Source of the DNA: Dehalococcoidia bacterium
Lineage (GTDB): Bacteria; Chloroflexota; Dehalococcoidia; GIF9; AB-539-J10
Length of the DNA: 10,199 bases
Reading direction: 5' to 3'
NCBI GenBank assembly: GCA_030606165.1
Contig: JAUWGZ010000048.1
Location: 1-10,199, forward strand
Shown: positions 1-5,677 of the stretch, piece by piece
Numbering within the stretch: the stretch's first letter is position 1
How the letters are laid out: every line of letters begins with the position of its first letter
Notes under the pieces: generated by a model
Told to the model about the DNA's origin: nothing
The model's input: the letters and a program-made list of their open reading frames with translations, nothing else
Databases searched by the model: none
Made by a program: the position numbers and the translations under genes

Positions 1-111
1 CAAAAAGCCCTCAAGATATCCTCAAACTCCACTGCTCTGGTACATCTCAGCACCATATCCAGCTTCTCCCAGCCATAACTCCGTAACTAAAAACTCACCT
101 TTGTGGGGTCG

Positions 112-153
112 ATAACTCGGAGGTCGTTGGTTCAAATCCAACCCCCGCCACCA
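112..153 (+). tRNA. 3' half of a tRNA gene, broken in the anticodon loop
   Basis: Seen: a T-arm (GTTGG 126-130, loop TTCAAAT 131-137, CCAAC 138-142), the acceptor 3' strand CCCCGCC 143-149, discriminator A150 and encoded CCA 151-153. Before these are a 5-base variable loop (121-125) and the 3' strand of an anticodon stem (116-120). Upstream there is no matching anticodon-stem strand, D-arm or GGCGGGG acceptor strand. ATAACTCGG would fit a CAU-anticodon tRNA (Met or Ile2) cut within the anticodon. As it stands the loop would read GAT, with C instead of the conserved U33. This is a fragment, not a working tRNA; a tyrosine-recombinase attachment scar is the simplest reading. Confidence 0.75.
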
Positions 154-212
154 AGAAACCAAGCAGGCAGGATGGCTTTCAGACATTTTCACCCTCCCCT
201 TAATCCCTCCCA

Positions 213-292
213 CTCGCCTGCTGGAGTCATACGGCGAGCAGGTCGAAGGAGAGGAGATTGCTTCGGCCCGATAAATCGGGTCTCGCAATGAC
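213..292. repeat. Palindromic dispersed repeat (GTCATTGCGAG type)
   Basis: Two nested inverted pairs are visible. CTCGCC (213-218) pairs with GGCGAG (233-238). CCCGAT (267-272) pairs with ATCGGG (275-280) over a 2-base loop. The second hairpin is flanked by ATTGC (257-261) and GCAAT (285-289), and the block ends in CTCGCAATGACA, the reverse complement of TGTCATTGCGAG. I know this tail as a common non-coding dispersed repeat in environmental bacterial genomes. It belongs to the same class as the element at 9827-9900, although the sequences differ. Confidence 0.6.
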
Positions 293-333
293 AGGGGGGG
301 TGAGGAAGAGGAGCTTTGCAGAAACTTGTCGAT

Positions 334-362
334 TTGCCGTAGTGAGCTTTAATCGTTAAAAT
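334..362 (+). promoter_or_regulatory. Candidate sigma-70-type promoter for the dnaJ-like operon
   Basis: TTGCCG (334-339) and TAAAAT (357-362) are separated by 17 bases, matching 4 of 6 and 5 of 6 consensus positions. Transcription would begin about 8 bases before the ATG at 377, giving a very short leader. That fits the absence of a strong ribosome binding site there. Prediction from sequence only. Confidence 0.4.
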
Positions 363-376
363 ATCGTTTCGGGCAA

Positions 377-1150
377 ATGTATCGCGGTACGAAGGACTAT
401 TACTCTATTCTTGGTGTTTCTGAGAGGGCTAGTCACGAGGAAATAAGACGTGCTTTCAGAAAGCTTGCTATGAAATATCATCCTGACAAAAATTTAGGAA
501 ATGAGAAGTGGGCCGGGGAAAAATTTAAGGAAATCAACGAGGCCTATGCCGTGTTAGGCGACGAAGCGAAGCGGCAGGAATATGATAGAATGAGACAGGC
601 TGGTTTTGCTGGATATGGTGCTCAATATGCTGGTGGGCGCTATTACAGCCAGGAGCGGGTGTTTGCGGATGCCTTTACCAATCCCTATTTATTTCAAGAG
701 CTGGCAAGGATGTTTCAGGAAGCTGGTTTGAGATTCGATGAGGGATTCGTGAACAATTTGTTTTTCGGTGGCAGAGGTTTTGTTTTCAACTTCTCAGGTC
801 AACCATCAGGAAGAGATGTGTCCACATCGACTTCGGAGTATAGACCACCTTTATTATTACGACTTTTCGGCAAGGTCATCAGGTTTACCCTTAAAAGAAT
901 GCTGGGTGTGCCGGAACTCTCCTGGCGGAGCAAGGGAGAGGATTTGTACCATGAAATCCATCTCTCTCAGGAAGAAGCTGCATCCGGTGTTGATAAGAAA
1001 ATAAAATATAAGAGAGGCAAGGAAAGGAAAAAACTTATAGTCAAAGTTCCACCAGGAGTTACCCAGGGCACGAAGGTCAGACTGAAGGGGATGGGATTGG
1101 AAGGGCAGACTCCCGGTGATCTCTTCATTACTGTTAAAATTAGGAGTTAG
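377..1150 (+). CDS. Short DnaJ-like co-chaperone (J domain plus one C-terminal domain)
   Basis: The N-terminus is a clear J domain (about residues 6-74) with the HPD tripeptide at 35-37, which stimulates DnaK ATP hydrolysis. A Phe/Gly/Tyr-rich linker follows (about 75-145). The end (about 187-257) matches a DnaJ C-terminal substrate-binding beta domain, with VPPGVTQGTKVRLKGMG and a terminal PGDLF. There are no CxxCxGxG zinc-finger repeats, so it is not a classical DnaJ; 257 residues and one C-terminal domain make it more compact than CbpA. A cytoplasmic Hsp70 partner role is inferred. Five bases separate it from the next gene, with which it probably shares a transcript. The start codon has only a weak upstream purine stretch. 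Confidence 0.88.
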   Translation: MYRGTKDYYSILGVSERASHEEIRRAFRKLAMKYHPDKNLGNEKWAGEKFKEINEAYAVLGDEAKRQEYDRMRQAGFAGYGAQYAGGRYYSQERVFADAFTNPYLFQELARMFQEAGLRFDEGFVNNLFFGGRGFVFNFSGQPSGRDVSTSTSEYRPPLLLRLFGKVIRFTLKRMLGVPELSWRSKGEDLYHEIHLSQEEAASGVDKKIKYKRGKERKKLIVKVPPGVTQGTKVRLKGMGLEGQTPGDLFITVKIRS

Positions 1151-1155
1151 CGGAC

Positions 1156-1467
1156 ATGGGTGCTTTCGAAGATTTTGTTGACGTAGTAAAGCAGACAGAG
1201 ACTATGCAAGCTCTCCTCCAGAACCTGGAAAGGGAGCCGGCAAAGCTCCTGGCCGCTATTTGCCGGGAATATGAAGCGACTAACAAAGCAGTCCCCGATC
1301 ATCACCTTAATCTGGCTGGGTACTTTGGCGAGGCGATGTTACGAGCATTGGTATCGGCAAATTTAATTACCAGGGAACGAGAGGACAGGTTCTCCCTCTA
1401 TGGCTACAAGCCGACTGAGGAGGGGCTTAAGTATTATAAGGCCATGCTTAAAGAGAAGAAAATCTAG
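1156..1467 (+). CDS. Small winged-helix-like protein, function unknown
   Basis: This is a 103-residue soluble protein with no family I can name. The N-terminal half is helical (about residues 10-40). Residues about 65-100, around ANLITRERED and YGYKPTEEGLKYY, look like the end of a winged helix: a recognition helix, a beta-wing, then the 'T-E-E-G' helix typical of small transcription regulators. DNA binding is inferred from this pattern only. GGAG at 1143-1146 lies 9 bases before the ATG. The stop overlaps the following GTG start by one base (TAGTG), so it is probably translationally coupled to the TatD gene. It might regulate its own operon, but nothing in the sequence shows that. Confidence 0.75.
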   Translation: MGAFEDFVDVVKQTETMQALLQNLEREPAKLLAAICREYEATNKAVPDHHLNLAGYFGEAMLRALVSANLITREREDRFSLYGYKPTEEGLKYYKAMLKEKKI

Positions 1468-2243
1468 TGTACGAGCTCATCGATACTCATGCCCATCTTG
1501 ACGAACTGAAAAACCTGGATTTGGTGCTCGAGGAAGCTAAAAAAGCAGGCGTTATTGCTATAGTAGCTGTGGGGTCGAACCACCAATCGAACATAAAAAC
1601 ATTGGAAATATCGCAAAAACATCGCCGTTTTGTCTATCCTGCTTTAGGTTTACATCCCTGGGAGCTAGGTAATCTTGGAGCCTCTGAGATAGATGATAAT
1701 TTGCGATTTATTGAGCAAAATATTGCTTCAGCGGTTGCTGTTGGTGAAATAGGTCTGGACTATGACAAGAGGCTGTTGAAGGCAGCGTCCAAGGAATTGC
1801 AGAAAGAGGTTCTTGGTCGGCTTCTGAATATAGCCAGGAAATATGCTAAGCCAGCGGTAATTCACAGTAGATATGCCTGGAAGGATGCACTACATCTAAT
1901 TCAGGACGTCGGCATGGATAAAGCCGTTTTTCATTGGTTCACTGGCTTTTCCAGTGTCCTTAAGGATATAATTGAGGGTGGTTATTTTATTTCTGCCACG
2001 CCAGCCGCGGAGTATCATGAGGAACATAGAAGGGCAGTTAGAGAGACGCCCCTGGACAAATTGTTGTTGGAAACAGATTGTCCCGTTACCTATGGCAGGG
2101 AATCAAAATATGAATCTAAGCCGAGCGATGTTATGAGGAGTTTAAAAGCTGTAGCTCAGCTTAAAGGGCTTGACGAAACTACGCTTGCTGAGCAGACAAC
2201 GAGAAACGCTATCAATTTCTTTGGTTTACATGTGGCAATCTAG
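1467..2243 (+). CDS. tatD: TatD-family metal-dependent hydrolase / DNase
   Basis: The 258-residue length is normal for TatD. All expected metal ligands of this TIM-barrel amidohydrolase-type fold are present: HxH at H8 and H10 (in IDTHAHLD), E94 (GEIGLDYD), H133 (VIHSRY), H156 (FHWFTG) and D204 (LLETDCP). TatD enzymes are cytoplasmic Mg-dependent 3'-5' exonucleases or endonucleases linked to DNA repair and turnover of damaged nucleic acid; the exact substrate here is unknown. Translation starts at GTG, chosen because it overlaps the preceding stop and gives the usual short lead to the first HxH. There is no strong ribosome binding site, consistent with coupling. The thioredoxin gene starts 20 bases after its stop. 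Confidence 0.9.
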   Translation: MYELIDTHAHLDELKNLDLVLEEAKKAGVIAIVAVGSNHQSNIKTLEISQKHRRFVYPALGLHPWELGNLGASEIDDNLRFIEQNIASAVAVGEIGLDYDKRLLKAASKELQKEVLGRLLNIARKYAKPAVIHSRYAWKDALHLIQDVGMDKAVFHWFTGFSSVLKDIIEGGYFISATPAAEYHEEHRRAVRETPLDKLLLETDCPVTYGRESKYESKPSDVMRSLKAVAQLKGLDETTLAEQTTRNAINFFGLHVAI

Positions 2244-2263
2244 ACTATGGAGGTGAAACGAAG

Positions 2264-2587
2264 ATGCAAGCTGTAGTAGGAGAGGACAGTTTCCAGAAAA
2301 CTGTATTACAGTCAAAAGTACCAGTCGTGGTGGATTTTTGGGCACAATGGTGCGGTCCTTGCCTGGCTGCTGCTCCTATTCTGGAGGAACTGGCTAAGGA
2401 CTACGATGGCAAGCTGGGCTTTGCTAAGGTGAATGTGGATGAGAATGGTCCTTTGGCTGCCAGATATGGCATAGCTGCCATTCCCACTATGCTCATATTT
2501 AAAGGCGGTCAGCCTGTTAAGCAAATTCTTGGTTACAAGCCTAAGAAGGAATTCAAAAAGGTATTAGATGAAGTTCTTGAGGAGTAG
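2264..2587 (+). CDS. trxA: Thioredoxin
   Basis: A 107-residue single-domain thioredoxin. The active site WCGPC places the redox cysteines at C30 and C33, and the cis-proline is P74 in AAIPTMLIF. There is no signal peptide, so it acts in the cytoplasm as a general protein disulfide reductase fed by thioredoxin reductase (not in this window). A strong Shine-Dalgarno GGAGGTGA (2249-2256) lies 7 bases before the ATG and fixes the start. It is the last gene of the plus-strand group. Only 8 bases separate it from the end of the convergent gene, and no hairpin terminator is visible there. Confidence 0.95.
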   Translation: MQAVVGEDSFQKTVLQSKVPVVVDFWAQWCGPCLAAAPILEELAKDYDGKLGFAKVNVDENGPLAARYGIAAIPTMLIFKGGQPVKQILGYKPKKEFKKVLDEVLEE

Positions 2588-2595
2588 ATTATACG

Positions 2596-3090
2596 CTAGC
2601 TCGTAATAAAGAAGTCGCGGATGAAATCAAATTCCTCAGGTAGAAGTGCTAATAACAAGGGAAATCCTCCCATCAAGAATTTGGCTATTCCTGATTGGCT
2701 AATAACTGTCTCCGTGCTCGGGTAATACTTACCTACAATAGCGAGAACGGCAGCGCATAACAGGCCCCCTATAATGACGCCAAGGACACAGCCCACAAGT
2801 CTATCCAGCCAACCAAGCATGACGATGTGAACCAGCTTGGCTACGAGCCAGCCAACCACACCAGCTACAATTAAAGTAGCTATTAGGATGATGGCGTAAG
2901 CAGCTATGTTGGCCCAGGTAGCACCGGAGGGAGAAAGTACTGCCGCAAGTCCGCCGTAATAGCGCCCGGCTAAAACTATGCCACCTATTAACCCGGCAAT
3001 GCCAAATACTGCCCTGATAATTCCTTGCCGCAAGCCCACGATACCCAATAAAACTGCCACAACTATTATGACTATGTCCAACCAATTCAT
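2596..3090 (-). CDS. cvpA: CvpA-family membrane protein
   Basis: A 164-residue, very hydrophobic protein with about four membrane segments (near residues 5-20, 26-41, 62-84 and 98-120) and a short polar tail. The N-terminal pattern (LDIVII, then GLRQGIIRAVF) and the Asp-Arg-Leu-x-Gly followed by a glycine-rich helix (96-110) are typical of the CvpA / colicin V production family. Homologues affect colicin export and envelope stress resistance; the molecular role is unclear. A good ribosome binding site (GGAGGGG on the minus strand, 3097-3103) lies 6 bases from the ATG. It is convergent with the thioredoxin gene and apparently monocistronic. Confidence 0.85.
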   Translation of the reverse strand: MNWLDIVIIVVAVLLGIVGLRQGIIRAVFGIAGLIGGIVLAGRYYGGLAAVLSPSGATWANIAAYAIILIATLIVAGVVGWLVAKLVHIVMLGWLDRLVGCVLGVIIGGLLCAAVLAIVGKYYPSTETVISQSGIAKFLMGGFPLLLALLPEEFDFIRDFFITS

Positions 3091-3114
3091 TGCTCACCCC
3101 TCCAATCCTTTATT

Positions 3115-3142
3115 TTCATAAAATAACTACGTGTTCGCTCAA
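3115..3142 (-). promoter_or_regulatory. Candidate promoter for the cvpA-family gene
   Basis: On the minus strand TTGAGC (3142-3137) and TATGAA (3120-3115) are 16 bases apart, each matching 4 of 6 consensus positions, and would start transcription just upstream of the ribosome binding site. An A/T-only palindrome (TTATTTT 3110-3116 with AAAATAA 3120-3126) overlaps the -10 region. The assignment is weak. Confidence 0.3.
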
Positions 3143-3276
3143 TATTCTTTTTCTTTAACGGCCAGTTTAATCGTGCTGTACTCCAGCAAATCAATTTTTC
3201 TACCGAGTACTTCTTCGATTCCAATTTTTAGGCCGACGAAATCAAGCAAACACAAGTCCGTTTTATCTGATGTTCG
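3139..3276 (-). pseudogene. C-terminal remnant of a minimal nucleotidyltransferase (MNT / MntA-like)
   Basis: An open stretch on the minus strand ends at a TGA (3141-3139) and encodes about 45 residues, including LLDFVGLKIGIEEVLGRKID followed by LLEYSTIK. This resembles the end of small MNT-type nucleotidyltransferases (compare 'LxxLVGLKxxLEELLGRKVDLVxYxxI'), which act as antitoxins, often by adenylylating HEPN toxins. The catalytic N-terminal part (GSxxRG and the D-x-D motif) is absent. Upstream the frame closes (TGA 3309-3307) inside hicA, and no ATG is available. It is therefore probably a decayed gene end left beside the toxin-antitoxin pair. The family call rests on a short motif from memory. 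Confidence 0.55.
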
Positions 3277-3287
3277 ATCATCAATGG

Positions 3288-3515
3288 CTAAAGGTTCTCC
3301 ATGAACTCAACAGGCGTAACTTTAGCCTGTTTCAGAACGCTGCGTAGTGTCCCAATCGCTAGTTCACGGTGTAGTGGCACAACACAGCCTACTTCACCTT
3401 CAGGCGTCTGCTTTTTGAGCACAACATGGCTACCACGTTGACGTATCTGCACAAACCCCAGCCTTTCCAACGCTCGGATGGCCTCTTGCCCTGACACCCG
3501 ATGCAGTTCAGGCAT
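3288..3515 (-). CDS. hicA: HicA-family mRNA interferase toxin
   Basis: Read from the ATG at 3515 the protein has 75 residues, the normal HicA size. RVSGQEAIRALERLGF is followed by RQRGSHVVL, with catalytic His at residue 30, then VVPLHRELAIGTLRSVLKQA, the standard HicA double-stranded-RNA-binding-like fold. HicA toxins cleave mRNA and are neutralised by HicB. A TTG at 3530 would add five residues. The ATG is preferred because a GAGGTGG site sits 6 bases upstream and family members begin this way. It overlaps the hicB stop by 8 bases, so the two are translationally coupled with the antitoxin gene first. No damage is visible. Confidence 0.88.
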   Translation of the reverse strand: MPELHRVSGQEAIRALERLGFVQIRQRGSHVVLKKQTPEGEVGCVVPLHRELAIGTLRSVLKQAKVTPVEFMENL

Positions 3516-3720
3516 GGACAACCACCTCAAAAGTCGTTACCAAAGGTCGAGTGACTTCAGGTGGGGGGAATTCTTCCAAGTATAACTCTGTCGCCTCTTT
3601 GAGATTGGCGATGGCTTCTTCAACTGTGTACCCCTGACTAGCTGTCCCAACTTCGGGACACTCCGCAACGTATAGATCCTCCTCTTTATGAAGAACTGCG
3701 GTAAAAATTTGCACTGCCAT
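3508..3720 (-). CDS. hicB: HicB-family antitoxin (short form)
   Basis: Read from the ATG at 3720 the protein has 70 residues. FTAVLHKEEDLYVAECPEVG followed by SQGYTVEEAIANLKEA is the partial RNase-H-like HicB domain that covers the HicA active site. There is no room for the C-terminal DNA-binding segment found in longer HicB proteins, so transcriptional autoregulation by HicB alone looks unlikely. The start is set by AGGAGGTG (minus strand, 3726-3733), 5 bases upstream; an earlier in-frame start at 3762 would add 14 residues but lies beyond the ribosome binding site and the candidate promoter. It sits upstream of and overlaps hicA. Confidence 0.88.
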   Translation of the reverse strand: MAVQIFTAVLHKEEDLYVAECPEVGTASQGYTVEEAIANLKEATELYLEEFPPPEVTRPLVTTFEVVVHA

Positions 3721-3739
3721 ATCAACACCTCCTGTGAGG

Positions 3740-3769
3740 ATTATACCCGCAAATGCGCTCAACTTCCAA
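3740..3769 (-). promoter_or_regulatory. Candidate promoter for hicB-hicA
   Basis: On the minus strand TTGGAA (3769-3764) and a perfect TATAAT (3745-3740) are 18 bases apart. Predicted initiation falls near 3733, right at the hicB Shine-Dalgarno, leaving a very short leader and supporting the hicB start at 3720. Confidence 0.45.
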
Positions 3770-3836
3770 TAGCTTCATGGGAGATTCCCTCCCGAGCCAT
3801 TCGGCAGAGCAAACTCCTCTCAAATTTACACTTATG

Positions 3837-5162
3837 CTAAGCTTCGCCGCATTCAACCCTGTAGTCGCAGTAAGAGCACATCCATGAGGGGCATTTGGGG
3901 AGCTGCAGTGGTGATGTCGCCTTTTCCAAAAGCTCAAGCCGGCGTAACGCTTCAGCTTTAACAGCATTCAGATTCCTGAAGTTTACATCGTAGACCATCA
4001 GCTTGGCATCCTCTTTGGGAACTCTAACATAGTAGAGCAGCAGCCTGCCTTTTGTGTTCTCTGTTAAGGCACAATCAAATCCCAGGCGGAGGAAGTAATG
4101 AGGGAATGCTCTGGGCAAGCGTTCCCTTTCCACCAGTGAAGAAAATTTTGGGTCGCGCAAAATAGTGGGCAGGTTTTGCCAGATTTGGACCAGGTCGGCT
4201 AGTGGTGCATGCTTCACGGGAATCCTCTGCGCTTCGCCAGGGGCACCGTAGCGTAATGAATCGCGGAGTGCATCGAGAAAGCCGCGCTCATCCATGGAAC
4301 GAAGATACTCTTCCTTCTCTTCCCGAACTCCTTCACTCAACTTAAGGCGCTCAAAATATGCTTTGCGGGGGAAGACAATATCGTTGATGCCGAACAGTTG
4401 GGATGGTTGGGCCCCAGCCATTTTACTGAGGAGTTGCTCGCAAGTTGTGCTATCGACATAAATTTCCTCGGCTAACTCAGCTATCTCATACGATGCTGGC
4501 ACCGATGTGGTTGCGCAGTCGCATACCTGGGAGTAATCGCACTGCTTGTGGAGCCAGGGGCAAACGGGGAGATTGCTGGGGTCGCTGGAAATGAGCGCTT
4601 GCACCAGGAGGTCTCGTCTCCGCCGCATTTCCTCTCGAATTGCTTCCAGGTCGGGGAAAGTAACGTGATAGACAAGCAAAGGAGAAGTTGAGGACGATTC
4701 CTCTCCCTGGCGCTGATAGATGATAATTTCTCCCTCGTGGGCATTGACCATAGCACAGTACATGCCCAATTGCTCGATATAAGTTGGCCTGTATTTCAAT
4801 AAATCCCTCGTGTCTACAGGCGTGGAGGTGGTCTTGACCTCCACGGGAATCTTTTCGTAGATATCAATCTTACCCACAATGCCCTCAGCCTCTACGAATT
4901 GCTCCAGGTATTCTTCGCTGGATACGGCTGAGCCGAAGGTCTTGTGAAAGCCGGTGCCAGCCCACATAAGCTGCTGCTTCTCCAGAGGCGGAACGATTTC
5001 GGGATACTTTCTCCTGAAGTAAGCCTGTTTGAGGTTAAGTAAGTCGGTTACGGAGATGCGATATGGAGGGCGACGTGTCTTTAAGCTTTGCATTAAAGCA
5101 TCCTTGACCGAACGGTTCGCCTCAATGTGGGAAACATAAGATGCGATGTCGAAGTCACTCAT
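3837..5162 (-). CDS. Tandem Cas4/RecB-like PD-(D/E)XK nuclease, second half catalytically degenerate
   Basis: The 441 residues form two related halves. Half one (about 35-216) has PD-(D/E)XK motifs of the Cas4/RecB exonuclease type: H73 in GFHKTFG, D100 in GKID, E108 and K110 in VEVK, then the QLGMY motif (131-135), ending in cysteines C201, C208, C214 and C216. Half two (about 255-440) repeats the frame: the Asp...AYF start (D261, AYF 268-270, like D40 and AYF 47-49), the VYDVNF strand (cf. VYHVTF) and a Cys cluster C424, C429, C432, C438. It shows no D...ExK or QLxxY motif. Single Cas4 proteins are about half this length. The usual N-terminal cluster cysteine is missing from both halves. 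Single-strand DNA exonuclease activity and an Fe-S cluster are inferred. No cas genes or CRISPR array lie nearby. The ribosome binding site is weak (AAGG). Confidence 0.7.
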   Translation of the reverse strand: MSDFDIASYVSHIEANRSVKDALMQSLKTRRPPYRISVTDLLNLKQAYFRRKYPEIVPPLEKQQLMWAGTGFHKTFGSAVSSEEYLEQFVEAEGIVGKIDIYEKIPVEVKTTSTPVDTRDLLKYRPTYIEQLGMYCAMVNAHEGEIIIYQRQGEESSSTSPLLVYHVTFPDLEAIREEMRRRRDLLVQALISSDPSNLPVCPWLHKQCDYSQVCDCATTSVPASYEIAELAEEIYVDSTTCEQLLSKMAGAQPSQLFGINDIVFPRKAYFERLKLSEGVREEKEEYLRSMDERGFLDALRDSLRYGAPGEAQRIPVKHAPLADLVQIWQNLPTILRDPKFSSLVERERLPRAFPHYFLRLGFDCALTENTKGRLLLYYVRVPKEDAKLMVYDVNFRNLNAVKAEALRRLELLEKATSPLQLPKCPSWMCSYCDYRVECGEA

Positions 5163-5201
5163 TGCGCTACCTTATTATAGTATTTTGTCGCAGAAATAAC
5201 T

Positions 5202-5219
5202 TCATTCTGGCATTGCGAG
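5202..5219. repeat. Short dispersed-repeat-like junction sequence
   Basis: TTCATTCTGGCATTGCGAG (from 5201) joins the two repeat heads seen elsewhere in the window: TCATTCTG, as in 9829-9836, and CATTGCGAG, the reverse complement of part of 283-291. It supplies the last few codons and the stop of the truncated DUF763 gene. The shared blocks are only 8 and 9 bases, so chance is possible. Confidence 0.35.
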
Positions 5220-5480
5220 CCGGATTCCTTCTTTTATGGCGCCACAGACGGTGGTGGTAACGCCGCTGGAATGCCAGTCATAGCCCAGGACGCAGCCGAA
5301 AGCCTGGAACCAGAAAGGGTCGGAAAGACGGCGCAACATCTCCTCAACACCAAACTCGGTTACCGTAACAATGGTAATCTCCCGGGCAAGCTGGGACATC
5401 CGCCCGAACAGCCACGGCGGCACCTTGCCATAATACAAAGGCAAATTAGCAATCCCCGTCCTCTGTCCCGAGCTAGCCAT
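5202..5480 (-). pseudogene. N-terminal fragment of a DUF763-family gene
   Basis: Residues about 6-85 match what I know of the start of DUF763 proteins: QRTGIANLPLYYGKVPPWLF, then LRRLSDPFWFQAFGCVLGYD followed by WHSSGVTTTVCGAIKEG. That family, of unknown function and frequent in archaea and some bacteria, is normally several times longer. Here the frame ends after 92 residues (counting from the ATG at 5480), with an unrelated tail RLAMPE that comes from repeat-like sequence. The conserved part shows no internal stop, so truncation may be recent. A GTG at 5504 would add eight residues; a TATAAT (minus strand, 5501-5496) overlapping it favours the ATG. It lies 39 bases upstream of the Cas4-like gene on the same strand. 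A stable short product cannot be excluded. Confidence 0.72.
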
Positions 5481-5677
5481 CTCCCGTTTAGCTGTATTAT
5501 ACACCAGCGTTTACTCTAATAGCATCGCAGTTTTGACATGGAAGGTTGTGCTGCGAGGTATAAGTTGCTTTTGGCGAGTCAGAGCATCCAGCACATGTGG
5601 CAATAGACCACTAACCAGGAAGCTAAATTTGGTATATACTTCAGCTAAGTGAAAAAAGTTACAGGCCGGAATAATAA

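Noticed and set aside
22..288. Minus-strand 88-residue reading frame containing GLDLNQRPPSYRP
   Set aside because: This peptide is the antisense reading of the tRNA 3' half and the flanking repeat, a well-known source of false proteins.
3837..5162. Part of a CRISPR-Cas system because of the Cas4-like protein
   Set aside because: No cas1, cas2 or other cas genes and no regularly spaced repeats are visible anywhere in the window.
5533..5564. Promoter TTGACA with TATAAG upstream of the HEPN gene
   Set aside because: The -35 match is perfect but the spacer is 20 bases, outside the usual range, and the site is over 100 bases from the start codon.
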